The notes under the pieces: generated by a model
Databases searched by the model: none
The model's input: only the letters and a program-made list of their open reading frames with translations
Told to the model about the DNA's origin: nothing
Shown: positions 1 through 6,707 of the stretch, piece by piece
Numbering within the stretch: the first letter of the stretch is position 1
How the letters are laid out: every line of letters starts with the position of its first letter
Assembly (NCBI GenBank): GCA_003242645.1
Contig: QGVC01000163.1
Location: forward strand, 1 to 8,016
Direction: 5' to 3'
DNA from: Pseudomonadota bacterium
Lineage (GTDB): Bacteria > Pseudomonadota > Alphaproteobacteria > Rhizobiales > Hyphomicrobiaceae
Length of the DNA: 8,016 nt
Made by a program: the position numbers and the translations under genes

Positions 1-685
1 TAATGGCGCCTTGGAACTTCGTAGACAGCGTGCGGTCGAAAAAAACGATGCACTCGCCGACAGCCAATCCGTTCTTGACCCCGCCGAAGCAAAGCACGTC
101 CACACCAGCCCGCCAGGAGATGTCCGCTGGCTTGCATCCGAGCCGCGCCACTGCATTGGCGAAGCGGGCGCCATCCATGTGCACCTTGAGGCCGTGCCGC
201 TTCGCGACGTCGGTGAGCGCGCGAAGCTCCTCGGGCTTATAAACCGTCCCGAGCTCAGTTGCCTGAGTGAGCGATAAGACTGCCGGCTTGACGTGATGAG
301 GCCCAGAATAGCGGGTTGCCAGCGCCTCCACTGCCTCCGGCGTCAGCTTCGCGAGAGGCGTATCGGCCGTCATCAGCTTGGCGCCGCCGCTGAAGAATTC
401 CGGCGCACCGGCCTCGTCCGTCTCAATGTGTGAGAACGCGTGCGCGATAATGGCATTGAAGGGCTGGCAAAGTTGAGCCAGCGACAGCGCATTCGCGGCC
501 GTGCCGTTGAATACGAAAAACACCTCGCAGTCCGCCTCGAACAGGGCAGCGATCCGCTCCCGCGCCTCCTGCGTCCGGGCGTCATCGCCGTATCCGGTGG
601 CGTGGCCAGCGTTGGCCTCGAGGACACGCGCCAGTGCCTGCGGGCAGATCCCTGCGTTGTTATCTGATGCAAACTGCTGGCGCAT
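1..685 (-). CDS. ltaE: Low-specificity L-threonine aldolase, 3' end cut by window edge
   Basis: PLP-dependent enzyme that cleaves L-threonine or L-allo-threonine to glycine and acetaldehyde in the cytoplasm (beta-eliminating lyase / threonine aldolase family, fold type I). 228 codons are open with no stop; the family is usually about 340-350 residues, so roughly a third lies beyond position 1. Visible family marks: the N-terminal FASDNNAGICP (residues 5-15); a glycine-rich cofactor-binding segment, FNGTAANALSLA (59-70); SHIETDEAGAPEFF (85-98), whose His86 should stack on the PLP ring; HMDGARFANA (169-178) with the PLP-nitrogen-binding Asp171; and FGGVKNG (200-206) with the probable Schiff-base Lys204. 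Those last residues resemble the Pseudomonas-type subgroup (FGGTKNG) rather than the E. coli LtaE type. The start at 685 is chosen because the protein begins at once with the family's first conserved strand; no strong Shine-Dalgarno is visible. It is transcribed divergently from the DMT permease. Function is confident at family level. Confidence 0.9.
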   Translation of the reverse strand, partial: MRQQFASDNNAGICPQALARVLEANAGHATGYGDDARTQEARERIAALFEADCEVFFVFNGTAANALSLAQLCQPFNAIIAHAFSHIETDEAGAPEFFSGGAKLMTADTPLAKLTPEAVEALATRYSGPHHVKPAVLSLTQATELGTVYKPEELRALTDVAKRHGLKVHMDGARFANAVARLGCKPADISWRAGVDVLCFGGVKNGLAVGECIVFFDRTLSTKFQGAI

Positions 686-740
686 GAGCTAACGCAACCA
701 ATTGTTGACTGATGAAGTTACGGCGCGCATCCGGCGGCGC

Positions 741-774
741 CTTCAGCATTGATCTTGCCGTGACTGAAGGCAAG
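741..774 (+). repeat. Two overlapping inverted repeats upstream of the DMT permease gene
   Basis: CTTCAG at 741-746 is complementary to CTGAAG at 764-769, and CTTGCC at 754-759 is complementary to GGCAAG at 769-774. The two 6-bp stems share base 769 and interlock, so in RNA they could form only one at a time. They lie 103-136 bp before the permease start. If the promoter candidate at 797-825 is the real one, they lie upstream of it and would act only as DNA sites. No regulator family is recognised. Confidence 0.35.
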
Positions 775-796
775 CCTCATCGATCCGCAGACAGGG

Positions 797-825
797 TTCA
801 GGATATACGTGCTTGCGAATTTAAT
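797..825 (+). promoter_or_regulatory. Weak candidate promoter for the DMT permease gene
   Basis: TTCAGG (797-802), a 17-bp gap and TTTAAT (820-825) give an imperfect sigma70-like pair about 51 bp before the start at 877, in the most AT-rich part of this intergenic region. The -35 match is poor. This is a suggestion from spacing and composition only. Confidence 0.22.
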
Positions 826-876
826 GATACACAGTGGTGCGGCAATGCCCTTCCCCGGCGGAAAAAGGTTTGCGCC

Positions 877-1764
877 ATGATGGACATGGCGATGGTCAGG
901 ACCCAGCCGCGGGTCATGCGGGCGCTGGCGTGGATGGGACTCGCGCTGGTCTCGTTCAGCACTGTCGCAATCGCCGGGCGCGAAGCTGCGCGTGGAGCCA
1001 CCACGCTCGAAATGATGTTCTATCGCTGCCTCATCTCGCTGGTGATCGTACTGGCGCTTGTGTTGATGGGGCCGGGGCTGAGAGCGATGCGCACGACGCG
1101 CCTGACGCTGCATTCCGTTCGCGGCCTGGTTCACTTCATCGCGCAGTACAGCTGGTTAGGCGCCTTGACCATGATCCCGCTGGCCCAGCTTTTCGCGCTT
1201 GAGTTCACTGCGCCGATCTGGGTGGCTTTGCTGGCTCCGTTGTTGCTTGGCGAGCGGATGACCATGATCCGCCTTGCTGCAGCCGTGATCGGTTTCGTCG
1301 GGGTGATCATCGTCGCTCAGCCCGGCGCCGTCGAGTTCAACACAGGTGTCGGCTTGGGGCTTCTGTCTGCAATCGGCTTTGCCCTGTCGATGCTGGCAAC
1401 GAAAGCGCTGAGCCGCAGCGAAAGTCCCATTCGCATTTTGTTTTACATGTTTCTGGTCCAGACGGTGCTGGCGCTGTTCCTGCTCTTTGGCGAGGTCCGT
1501 TTGCCCGACATCGTTACGATGGGTTGGATCAGCGTTCTAGCGGTGACAGGCCTCTCGGCCCACTATGCCCTGGTGCGGGCTTTCGCTTTGGCCGATGCGA
1601 TCTTGGTCGCGCCCATGGATTTCTTGCGGCTGCCATTGATCGCAGTCGTTGGCGCGGTGATCTATGCCGAGCCGCTCGACCCCATTGTTTTGTTCGGTGG
1701 TCTCGTTGTGATCGTGGGGAATTTGCTCAATCTATGGGGTGAGCGCCGCGCCGCTCGAAGCTGA
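877..1764 (+). CDS. EamA-domain DMT-superfamily permease, 295 aa
   Basis: Inner-membrane transporter of the drug/metabolite transporter superfamily, probably an exporter of a small metabolite or amino acid; the substrate cannot be read from the sequence. About ten hydrophobic helices fall into two EamA repeats, roughly residues 17-147 and 160-287. Each repeat ends with the typical pattern of a Pro, a Gly/Ala-Glu pair and a glycine-rich last helix: PIWVALLAPLLLGER (113-127) in the first, PLIAVVGAVIYAEPL (253-267) in the second. The frame is open back to an ATG at 712, but the 55 added codons are polar and unlike the family. The ATG at 877 has AAAAAGG at 862-868 with 8 bp spacing and gives the usual length of about 295. 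It is divergent from the threonine aldolase gene and converges on the thioesterase gene with a 69-bp gap. The threonine/homoserine exporter RhtA belongs to the same superfamily, so an amino-acid role is possible but unproven. Confidence 0.88.
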   Translation: MMDMAMVRTQPRVMRALAWMGLALVSFSTVAIAGREAARGATTLEMMFYRCLISLVIVLALVLMGPGLRAMRTTRLTLHSVRGLVHFIAQYSWLGALTMIPLAQLFALEFTAPIWVALLAPLLLGERMTMIRLAAAVIGFVGVIIVAQPGAVEFNTGVGLGLLSAIGFALSMLATKALSRSESPIRILFYMFLVQTVLALFLLFGEVRLPDIVTMGWISVLAVTGLSAHYALVRAFALADAILVAPMDFLRLPLIAVVGAVIYAEPLDPIVLFGGLVVIVGNLLNLWGERRAARS

Positions 1765-1833
1765 GCGCAGCTCGACCAAACGCCGGAGGATACGGGTTCT
1801 GGTCTCCACCGCTTGACAGGGCCGAGACGTACT

Positions 1834-2331
1834 TCACGGTTCCGACTTACGAGGGATGCCGATACGCCGGCCGGCGCGCTCAGGTGGAGGGAGATGCGCG
1901 GTCGACTGCCGGAGTGCATCGAGCTTCTGGAAGATTTCAGGCGGCCACGGCGCAGCTCGGCGCTCCTTTAGATCGACGTGCAAGAACATCCATTCGGATG
2001 TTGCTGCCAGCCAATCCTCCGTTGCATGCCGCATCTCGCAAAAGGCGTGCATGCGCTTTTCATCGAGGTCGAGCACACGCACGTTGACCCGAACAGTGTC
2101 CGTGCGGAAAACCTCGCGCAGGTAGCAGATGTGCGCCTCGACAGTCATGAAGGTGCAGCCCTTCTCCCGGACATAGCTTGGCCCAAGGCCGGTCGGCAGC
2201 AACACCTCGTCGAAAGCGCGATCGAAAATGACGTTGTAGTAGGCCATGTTGAGATGGCCGTTGTAATCGATCCATGCCGGATCGATCGCGAAGGGAGACG
2301 AGATCAGTGGCCCTGTCAGCGATGCACTCAT
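1834..2331 (-). CDS. Hotdog-fold (4HBT-type) acyl-CoA thioesterase, 165 aa
   Basis: Predicted cytoplasmic thioesterase hydrolysing an acyl-CoA or similar thioester. The motif DYNGHLNMAYY (residues 22-32) is the 4HBT_2 / YbgC-like active-site segment, with Asp22 as likely catalytic residue and Asn24-Gly-His at the start of the central hotdog helix (through about FDRAFDEVL, 36-44). The strands of the fold follow up to about residue 120 (for example SEWMFLHVDL, 112-121); the last 45 residues are polar and Pro/Arg rich. The length suits a single-domain member. The start at 2331 is supported by AGGGGA 5 bp upstream of the ATG on the minus strand. The same motif style occurs in the thioesterase domain fused to or adjacent to L-carnitine dehydrogenase in some bacteria, but no carnitine gene is seen here. 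It lies 84 bp downstream of the RND exporter gene on the same strand, so co-transcription is plausible. Confidence 0.85.
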   Translation of the reverse strand: MSASLTGPLISSPFAIDPAWIDYNGHLNMAYYNVIFDRAFDEVLLPTGLGPSYVREKGCTFMTVEAHICYLREVFRTDTVRVNVRVLDLDEKRMHAFCEMRHATEDWLAATSEWMFLHVDLKERRAAPWPPEIFQKLDALRQSTAHLPPPERAGRRIGIPRKSEP

Positions 2332-2415
2332 GCTGTTCCCCTAGACTCTTCAACCGAGCGTGTCCTCCCGCGTCGTTGCGGTCGAGCGAATTCCAAAAAA
2401 GGGAAGCCGTGATGA

Positions 2416-4794
2416 TCAAGCCCTGCGTGGGAAGTAGCGGCGATAGAGGGCGATCGTTGCCGGCAGGATAAAGAGCTGCGCGATCAGCGATGCGAAAAGG
2501 CACACCGCGGTCAGCCGCCCGAAAAGCCGCAAAGATGGCAAGTGCGAAAGGATCGTTACCCCAAGCCCTAGCGCCAGAACGATGGTCGTCAGAATGATCA
2601 CAGGCCCGATGTGATGCATCGTGGCGATCAACGCCGCCGTCGCATTGCCTGGGCCTGGCGCGAGCCGGGTTTCCTCGATCCGGAAACGATTGAGGAAGTG
2701 TATCGTCGAGTCGATCGCGAGCGCGAACGCCACCGTGATCGCGATGATGGACGCGAACTGCAGCCCTTCTCCCGTGAACCAGAGCAACGCACCGGTGGCA
2801 AAGATCGGAAAAAGCGAGGGCAGAATGCTCGTCACGCTGGACAGAATCGAGCGCAGCGCGATGCCCAGGAAAATGAAAATGACGAACATGTCGCCGACGA
2901 GCCCGATGTTCAGCTCACGGATGAGCGTGGCGGAGTTCCGCGCCGCGATGGCGGGCAAGCCCGTTACGGAAATCTCATAATCCCGGAACTCCTGGCGCAC
3001 GGACTCCAGGGCTCGGTCGATTTTCTGCACGACCGGCAGGATTTCGCTCGCGTCCACGTCCGGCAGCCGGCCTGTTACGAGCACCGCCTTCTCGTCCTTG
3101 TCGATGAACCTGCGGACGAGGTGCTCGGGCAGGACCTGGATATAAGCCTTGACGGTCTCGATGCGGTTGTCGCCGGCTTCGGCGAGCCAGCGGCGCAGGC
3201 TGTCGACCGACCAGACGTTGCCGAGCCCCGCTTCTTTCTCCAGCACGGCGTGGGCGCGAGCGATGACCTCGAACGTCCTCGGGTCGTAGAGCGATTGCCC
3301 GCTGTTCCACTCGATCATGACGTGGACCGGGTTGGCGCCCGTCAGCTTTTCATCGAGACGGCCGGTGGCCGCGAGCGCATGCTCTTTGTCCGGCACCTGA
3401 TCGGCGAGCCTGTAGTGCGGCTCAAGCTGCACGTAGGCGATGCCGGTGAGCACGACGGCGATCAGCCCCGCGAGGAAAAAGGGGACGGGCCGGTGGGCCA
3501 CCCGGTGGATGATCCAATCCGACAGGCGGGTGAGGAACCCGACCCCGTCCCTCTGCTGTTCTGCAGGTAAGGACACCGGCGCCTTTTCGCGGCGAATGAG
3601 CAGCGCGGCCAGCGTGGGCACGACGACCGCCACGGCAATGTAGGACGTGCAGACCGCCAGCAGCGCCGCCTTGCCGAACGTACGGATCAGCGCCGACTCC
3701 GCCCAGGCGAACGAGATCAGCGCAAGGCACGCATTCATCGCCGTGAGCAAGCACGCCGGGGCCACGTCGAGCACGGCATTCCGTGCGGCGGTTAACCGGT
3801 CGACGCCCGCCACGATATCCCGGCGGATCGAGAACACCAGGTGCATCGAGTCGGAAAAGCCCGAGACCAGGATCAGCGGCGTCAGCACGTTGATGAACAG
3901 GTTCAGGCGGAAGTCGAGCCCGCCGACGACGCCCAATGTCCACAAAATCGCAATCGTCGGCCCGAGCACCGCGATCAGCGTCAACGACAGCCGGCGGAAG
4001 AACAGGTACGCGATCAGAGTACCGACCAGGAATCCCAGCCCGTTGTAGATAAGCCGGTCGCGCTCGACTGCATTGCGAATCTCGAGCTGCATCACCGGCG
4101 CCCCGGTGAGCTTCACCGTGAGGCCCGATCCCTCGAGGGCCCGTTCTGCCGTTTCGCGTATTTCGCCGATGACGGCCTTTGCCCCCTTCTCCTCTACAAC
4201 CTCCCGGTTGAGAGACATGACGATCAGCGCCAGCTGGCCGTCATCGGAAAGGAACTTGCCCGCCACAATGTCATTCGTGCGCAGTGCCTCGATGATCGCG
4301 TCGTACTCAGGGCCTTCGGGCAGCTCGTCAGGGACAATCGGGGGTGCGTAGCCAGTCGCGTCCGGCTTGCCGCGCGCCGACAGCATGGACACGAGACCTT
4401 CGACGCCATCGGTCAGCTGCAGGTCGATGACCGCATCGGCGAACGCCTGGAGCTGCGGCCTCTCCAGCAGGTTCGGTCCCTCGACGACAGCGAGGACGTC
4501 ATACTCGCTGGAGGGGAAGCGCCGGTCGATCTCCTCGTACTGGCGGAACTCTGGCGTATCAGTGCGGAACAGCTCCGAGAGCGAGTCGTCCACCTTGAGC
4601 CGCATCACGCCTAGCACGGCCAGTGCGCTCAGCAGCACAATGACGACCGCTGACAAAAGGGGCGCCTTCAGCGCAACCAGCCCGAGCCGATCGATGCCGA
4701 AGCTCAGCGCGAACGAGCGTTGCGGAACGGCCTGCTCCGGCATGCGTGATCCCACCCCTTCCGCAGGGCGTGGCTCGGAGACGTGTTCGTTCAT
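2416..4794 (-). CDS. RND/MMPL-family inner-membrane exporter, 792 aa
   Basis: Proton-driven exporter of the RND superfamily, of the single-polypeptide MMPL/HpnN-like type rather than the AcrB type (about 790 versus 1040 residues). It shows the duplicated RND plan: TM1 at about 46-64, a periplasmic loop at 66-247, TM2-6 in 248-399, TM7 at 437-455, a second loop at 456-631 and TM8-12 in 632-784. GFSDSMH (312-318) in TM4 and AIDSTIH (693-699) in TM10 carry the paired Asp residues (315 and 695) expected for proton relay. The substrate is unknown; relatives move lipids, hopanoids or other hydrophobic molecules. Start: the frame is open upstream to a TTG at 4866, with no clear binding site. ATG 4794 (Met-Asn-Glu-His) is chosen; ATG 4743, behind a purine-rich GGAAGGGGTGGGA, is a serious alternative and still precedes TM1. 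No membrane-fusion or outer-membrane partner gene is in the window. Confidence 0.88.
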   Translation of the reverse strand: MNEHVSEPRPAEGVGSRMPEQAVPQRSFALSFGIDRLGLVALKAPLLSAVVIVLLSALAVLGVMRLKVDDSLSELFRTDTPEFRQYEEIDRRFPSSEYDVLAVVEGPNLLERPQLQAFADAVIDLQLTDGVEGLVSMLSARGKPDATGYAPPIVPDELPEGPEYDAIIEALRTNDIVAGKFLSDDGQLALIVMSLNREVVEEKGAKAVIGEIRETAERALEGSGLTVKLTGAPVMQLEIRNAVERDRLIYNGLGFLVGTLIAYLFFRRLSLTLIAVLGPTIAILWTLGVVGGLDFRLNLFINVLTPLILVSGFSDSMHLVFSIRRDIVAGVDRLTAARNAVLDVAPACLLTAMNACLALISFAWAESALIRTFGKAALLAVCTSYIAVAVVVPTLAALLIRREKAPVSLPAEQQRDGVGFLTRLSDWIIHRVAHRPVPFFLAGLIAVVLTGIAYVQLEPHYRLADQVPDKEHALAATGRLDEKLTGANPVHVMIEWNSGQSLYDPRTFEVIARAHAVLEKEAGLGNVWSVDSLRRWLAEAGDNRIETVKAYIQVLPEHLVRRFIDKDEKAVLVTGRLPDVDASEILPVVQKIDRALESVRQEFRDYEISVTGLPAIAARNSATLIRELNIGLVGDMFVIFIFLGIALRSILSSVTSILPSLFPIFATGALLWFTGEGLQFASIIAITVAFALAIDSTIHFLNRFRIEETRLAPGPGNATAALIATMHHIGPVIILTTIVLALGLGVTILSHLPSLRLFGRLTAVCLFASLIAQLFILPATIALYRRYFPRRA

Positions 4795-5176
4795 GGCGTA
4801 GCCAAAAGCCCCGACTCGAAAGAGGCTCCTGTAGGGATGCTTGCCACCCGTGCTGTTCCAGGGCAAGTCTCGCGGACGAAATCGAGGTGAAGTATCGCCG
4901 AGGTTGTAGCGAGCTTAGGGGTTAATCCCGAGCGAGGCTTGCCAGGATATCCCTACCTGTTGCCGAACTGTGACATGTTCGAGGCAACATATGCATCGGG
5001 GACGTCGTGAAGCACCGCGGTCGCGATCCTCGCAGGATGCTGTGCGTGTCTAGCCCCGTCACACCGACTTCAACTTGGATCCGCGCCCGTCACCCTCTCG
5101 ACGCGCCGGTTCCCCGTCGCGTATACGAACTTGCGAATATAGGCGTGTTGCCTGTTCTGCTCTCCCGGAGACTTGG
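4795..5176. other. Divergent intergenic region between the RND exporter and tusA-like genes
   Basis: 382 bp without a supported gene. It must hold the promoters of two divergent units, but no clear -35/-10 pair stands out on either strand. AT-rich patches near 4989-4996 (ATATGCAT) and 5131-5136 (AATATA) are the likeliest melting points. Inverted repeats: CTTGCC 4840-4845 with GGCAAG 4862-4867, and CTTGCC again at 4938-4943; GTAGGGAT 4831-4838 with ATCCCTAC 4949-4956; the longer one at 4959-4988 (own entry); and a small ATCCT-cgc-AGGAT hairpin at 5026-5038. The part from 4795 to 4866 is also open in the exporter frame and could be its N-terminus if the TTG start is used. Confidence 0.5.
4959..4988. 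repeat. Bulged inverted repeat, possible operator or hairpin
   Basis: GTTGCC (4959-4964) and GAAC (4965-4968) face GTTC (4977-4980) and GGCAAC (4983-4988) across the 8-bp loop TGTGACAT. Ten pairs form, with a 2-base bulge (GA, 4981-4982) on one arm. As DNA it also contains CGAAC-N8-GTTCG (4964-4981), a dyad of the size bound by dimeric repressors. It lies 165 bp upstream of the chosen exporter start and 188 bp upstream of the tusA-like start, so it could serve either gene. No T-run follows on either strand, so it is not an intrinsic terminator. Confidence 0.4.
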
Positions 5177-5401
5177 ATGGCCGACAAGACGCTCGACGTG
5201 AAAGGATTGAACTGCCCAATTCCCATCATGAAGGTGAAGAAGGCCATCAACGAGGTTCCGAAAGGCGGAACGCTCGAGGTGCTGGCCACCGATCCCGGCT
5301 CCGTCGCCGATTTCGAGGCATTCTGCAAATCCACGGGCAACGAGCTGATCGAGCATTCCGAGGAGGGCGGCGTTTATCGCTTCCTGATCCGCCGCACGTG
5401 A
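5177..5401 (+). CDS. tusA: TusA-family sulfur carrier protein (SirA-like), 74 aa
   Basis: Small cytoplasmic protein that carries sulfur as a persulfide on one cysteine. In E. coli TusA takes sulfur from IscS and passes it to the TusBCD/E relay for 2-thiouridine in tRNA; relatives feed molybdenum-cofactor or sulfur-oxidation enzymes. GLNCPIPIMK (residues 10-19) holds the family CPxP motif with Cys13 as the carrier residue. The following beta-alpha pattern (VKKAINEVPKGGTLEVLATD, 20-39, then DFEAFCKSTGNEL) covers the whole two-layer TusA fold, and the length is typical. ATG 5177 has GGAG at 5167-5170 with 6 bp spacing and yields the canonical N-terminus; the upstream open frame is Arg/Pro rich and non-homologous in character. 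The aldo/keto reductase gene follows after 55 bp on the same strand. Whether it is the tRNA-thiolation TusA or a paralogue cannot be told, since no partner genes are present. Confidence 0.9.
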   Translation: MADKTLDVKGLNCPIPIMKVKKAINEVPKGGTLEVLATDPGSVADFEAFCKSTGNELIEHSEEGGVYRFLIRRT

Positions 5402-5456
5402 CGCGACCTCGGGCAACCGATACGTTTGTTCCTCTCATGTGACCGGAGGAACAGAG

Positions 5457-6479
5457 ATGGCAGACATGCGCTACCGGGTTCTCGGCCGATCCGGCGTCAG
5501 AGTTAGCGAGCTGTGCCTCGGCACCATGAATTTCGGCGGTCCAACGGATGAGGCCGAGGCAAAGCGCATTATCGACGACGCATTGGAGCACGGCGTCAAC
5601 TTCATTGACACGGCGAACGTGTACACGGACGGCCGCTCCGAAGAGATTGTGGGTCGGGCGCTGGAAGGCCGCCGGCACAAGGTGATCCTTGCAACCAAGG
5701 TGGCGCAGCCCGTTGGCGACAAGGGCGTCAATGATCGCGGCCTGTCGCGCATCCACGTCATGCGCGCCGTCGAGGAAAGCCTCCGGCGGCTCAGGACGGA
5801 TTATATCGACCTCTACTATACCCACCGCGTCGACCCGCTAACGCCGTGGGAAGAGGTGGTGCGCACCTTCGGCGACCTGATTCGTCAGGGTAAGATCCGG
5901 CATTGGGCGCTCTCCAACGTGCGCGGTTGGCACATTGCGCACGTCTGCCATATCTGCCGCGCGCTCGGCGAGCCCGAGCCGGTAGCCCTGCAACCCTACT
6001 ACAACCTCTTGAACCGCCAGCCCGAGGTGGAGGTGCTCCCCGCCGCGCGCGCGTTTGGGCTCGGCGTCGTTCCCTACAGTCCCATCGCCCGCGGTGTCCT
6101 GACCGGCAAGTACCGGCTCAATGTGACCCCCGAGGCCGACAGCCGCGCCGGCCGTCAGGACAAGCGCATGATGGAGACGGAGTGGCGGCCCGAGTCGCTC
6201 CGCATAGCAGAGGAGCTGAAATCCTACGCAGAGAAGCGCGGCACAACGCTGATCGCTTTCGCTGTCGCCTGGGTGCTGAACAATCAGGCGGTCGCCTCCG
6301 TTATCGCCGGGCCGCGCACGCTGGAGCAATGGAAGCCTTATCTCGCTGCCCTCGACGTCTCGTGGACGGCAAAGGACGAGGCGATTGTCGATCGCTACGT
6401 CGTGACGGGACATCCCTCGACGCCTGGATACAATGATCCCGCTTACCCGATCGAGGGGCGTTTTTCGGCGGTGAAGTAA
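5457..6479 (+). CDS. Aldo/keto reductase, 340 aa
   Basis: NAD(P)H-dependent oxidoreductase of the aldo/keto reductase superfamily, a cytoplasmic TIM-barrel enzyme reducing aldehydes or ketones. The catalytic tetrad is complete: Asp51 and Tyr56 in FIDTANVYTDGRSE (49-62), Lys81 in VILATKVAQ (76-84) and His123 in DLYYTHRVDP (118-127). Further marks are the cofactor-side Ser153-Asn154 (WALSNVRGW), LQPYYNLLNRQPE (178-190), VPYSPIARGVLTGKYR and the late VIAGPRTLEQW, which normally contacts the nucleotide. Length, and the C-terminal GHPSTPGYNDPAYPIEGR, fit the Tas/YghZ-like bacterial group; the physiological substrate is unknown. The frame extends upstream to a GTG at 5439, but ATG 5457 has GGAGGA at 5444-5449 with 7 bp spacing and gives the usual N-terminus (MADMRYRVLGRSG). 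It lies 55 bp after the tusA-like gene. Confidence 0.93.
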   Translation: MADMRYRVLGRSGVRVSELCLGTMNFGGPTDEAEAKRIIDDALEHGVNFIDTANVYTDGRSEEIVGRALEGRRHKVILATKVAQPVGDKGVNDRGLSRIHVMRAVEESLRRLRTDYIDLYYTHRVDPLTPWEEVVRTFGDLIRQGKIRHWALSNVRGWHIAHVCHICRALGEPEPVALQPYYNLLNRQPEVEVLPAARAFGLGVVPYSPIARGVLTGKYRLNVTPEADSRAGRQDKRMMETEWRPESLRIAEELKSYAEKRGTTLIAFAVAWVLNNQAVASVIAGPRTLEQWKPYLAALDVSWTAKDEAIVDRYVVTGHPSTPGYNDPAYPIEGRFSAVK

Positions 6480-6493
6480 AGGCAGCGTCTTGT

Positions 6494-6546
6494 GAGGTTT
6501 GCTCCAGGAGCCCGAAGCGGCGCTTGCCGGAGGGGAAAACCTCTTT
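6494..6546 (+). terminator. Possible imperfect terminator hairpin after the aldo/keto reductase gene
   Basis: GAGGTTT (6494-6500) pairs with AAACCTC (6537-6543). Inside it CTCC (6502-6505) pairs with GGAG (6529-6532), and AAGCG (6515-6519) can pair with CGCTT (6521-6525) across a single base. A short TTT (6544-6546) follows the outer stem. The structure starts 15 bp after the reductase stop and precedes the next gene by about 160 bp. The T-run is short and the stem interrupted, so efficiency is doubtful. Confidence 0.38.
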
Positions 6547-6707
6547 CGCGCGCCGCATAGTGGTCGTTCGACGCGTTCAGAATAGAACAGCTGGTTGGTT
6601 GCCTTCCGCGTCCCGGCACTGGAACTCGGCCGCGGCGAACCGCATTCGCCAGTGACTGTCATTTCGGCAGAAGGAACCGTTCTCATTTGACCAGGGAGGG
6701 CACACCC

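Noticed and set aside
712..876. N-terminal extension of the DMT permease to the ATG at 712
   Set aside because: The extra 55 residues are polar, unlike the family, and no ribosome binding site precedes 712. ATG 877 has one and gives the usual length.
2332..2415. Terminator between the exporter and thioesterase genes (TTTTTT on the minus strand near 2395-2400)
   Set aside because: No stable GC stem lies directly upstream of the T-run on the minus strand.
2611..3570. 319-codon plus-strand open frame inside the exporter gene
   Set aside because: Antisense shadow of the RND gene: extremely rich in Arg, Asp and Gln, with no hydrophobic core. The minus-strand frame has clear RND helices and motifs.
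3841..4614. 257-codon plus-strand open frame
   Set aside because: Another antisense shadow of the exporter gene, biased to Gln/Arg/Glu with no recognisable domain.
4964..4981. CGAAC-N8-GTTCG as a LexA/SOS box
   Set aside because: The Gram-positive LexA box has GAAC-N4-GTTC, and the alphaproteobacterial box is a direct GTTC-N7-GTTC repeat. An N8 inverted arrangement matches neither.
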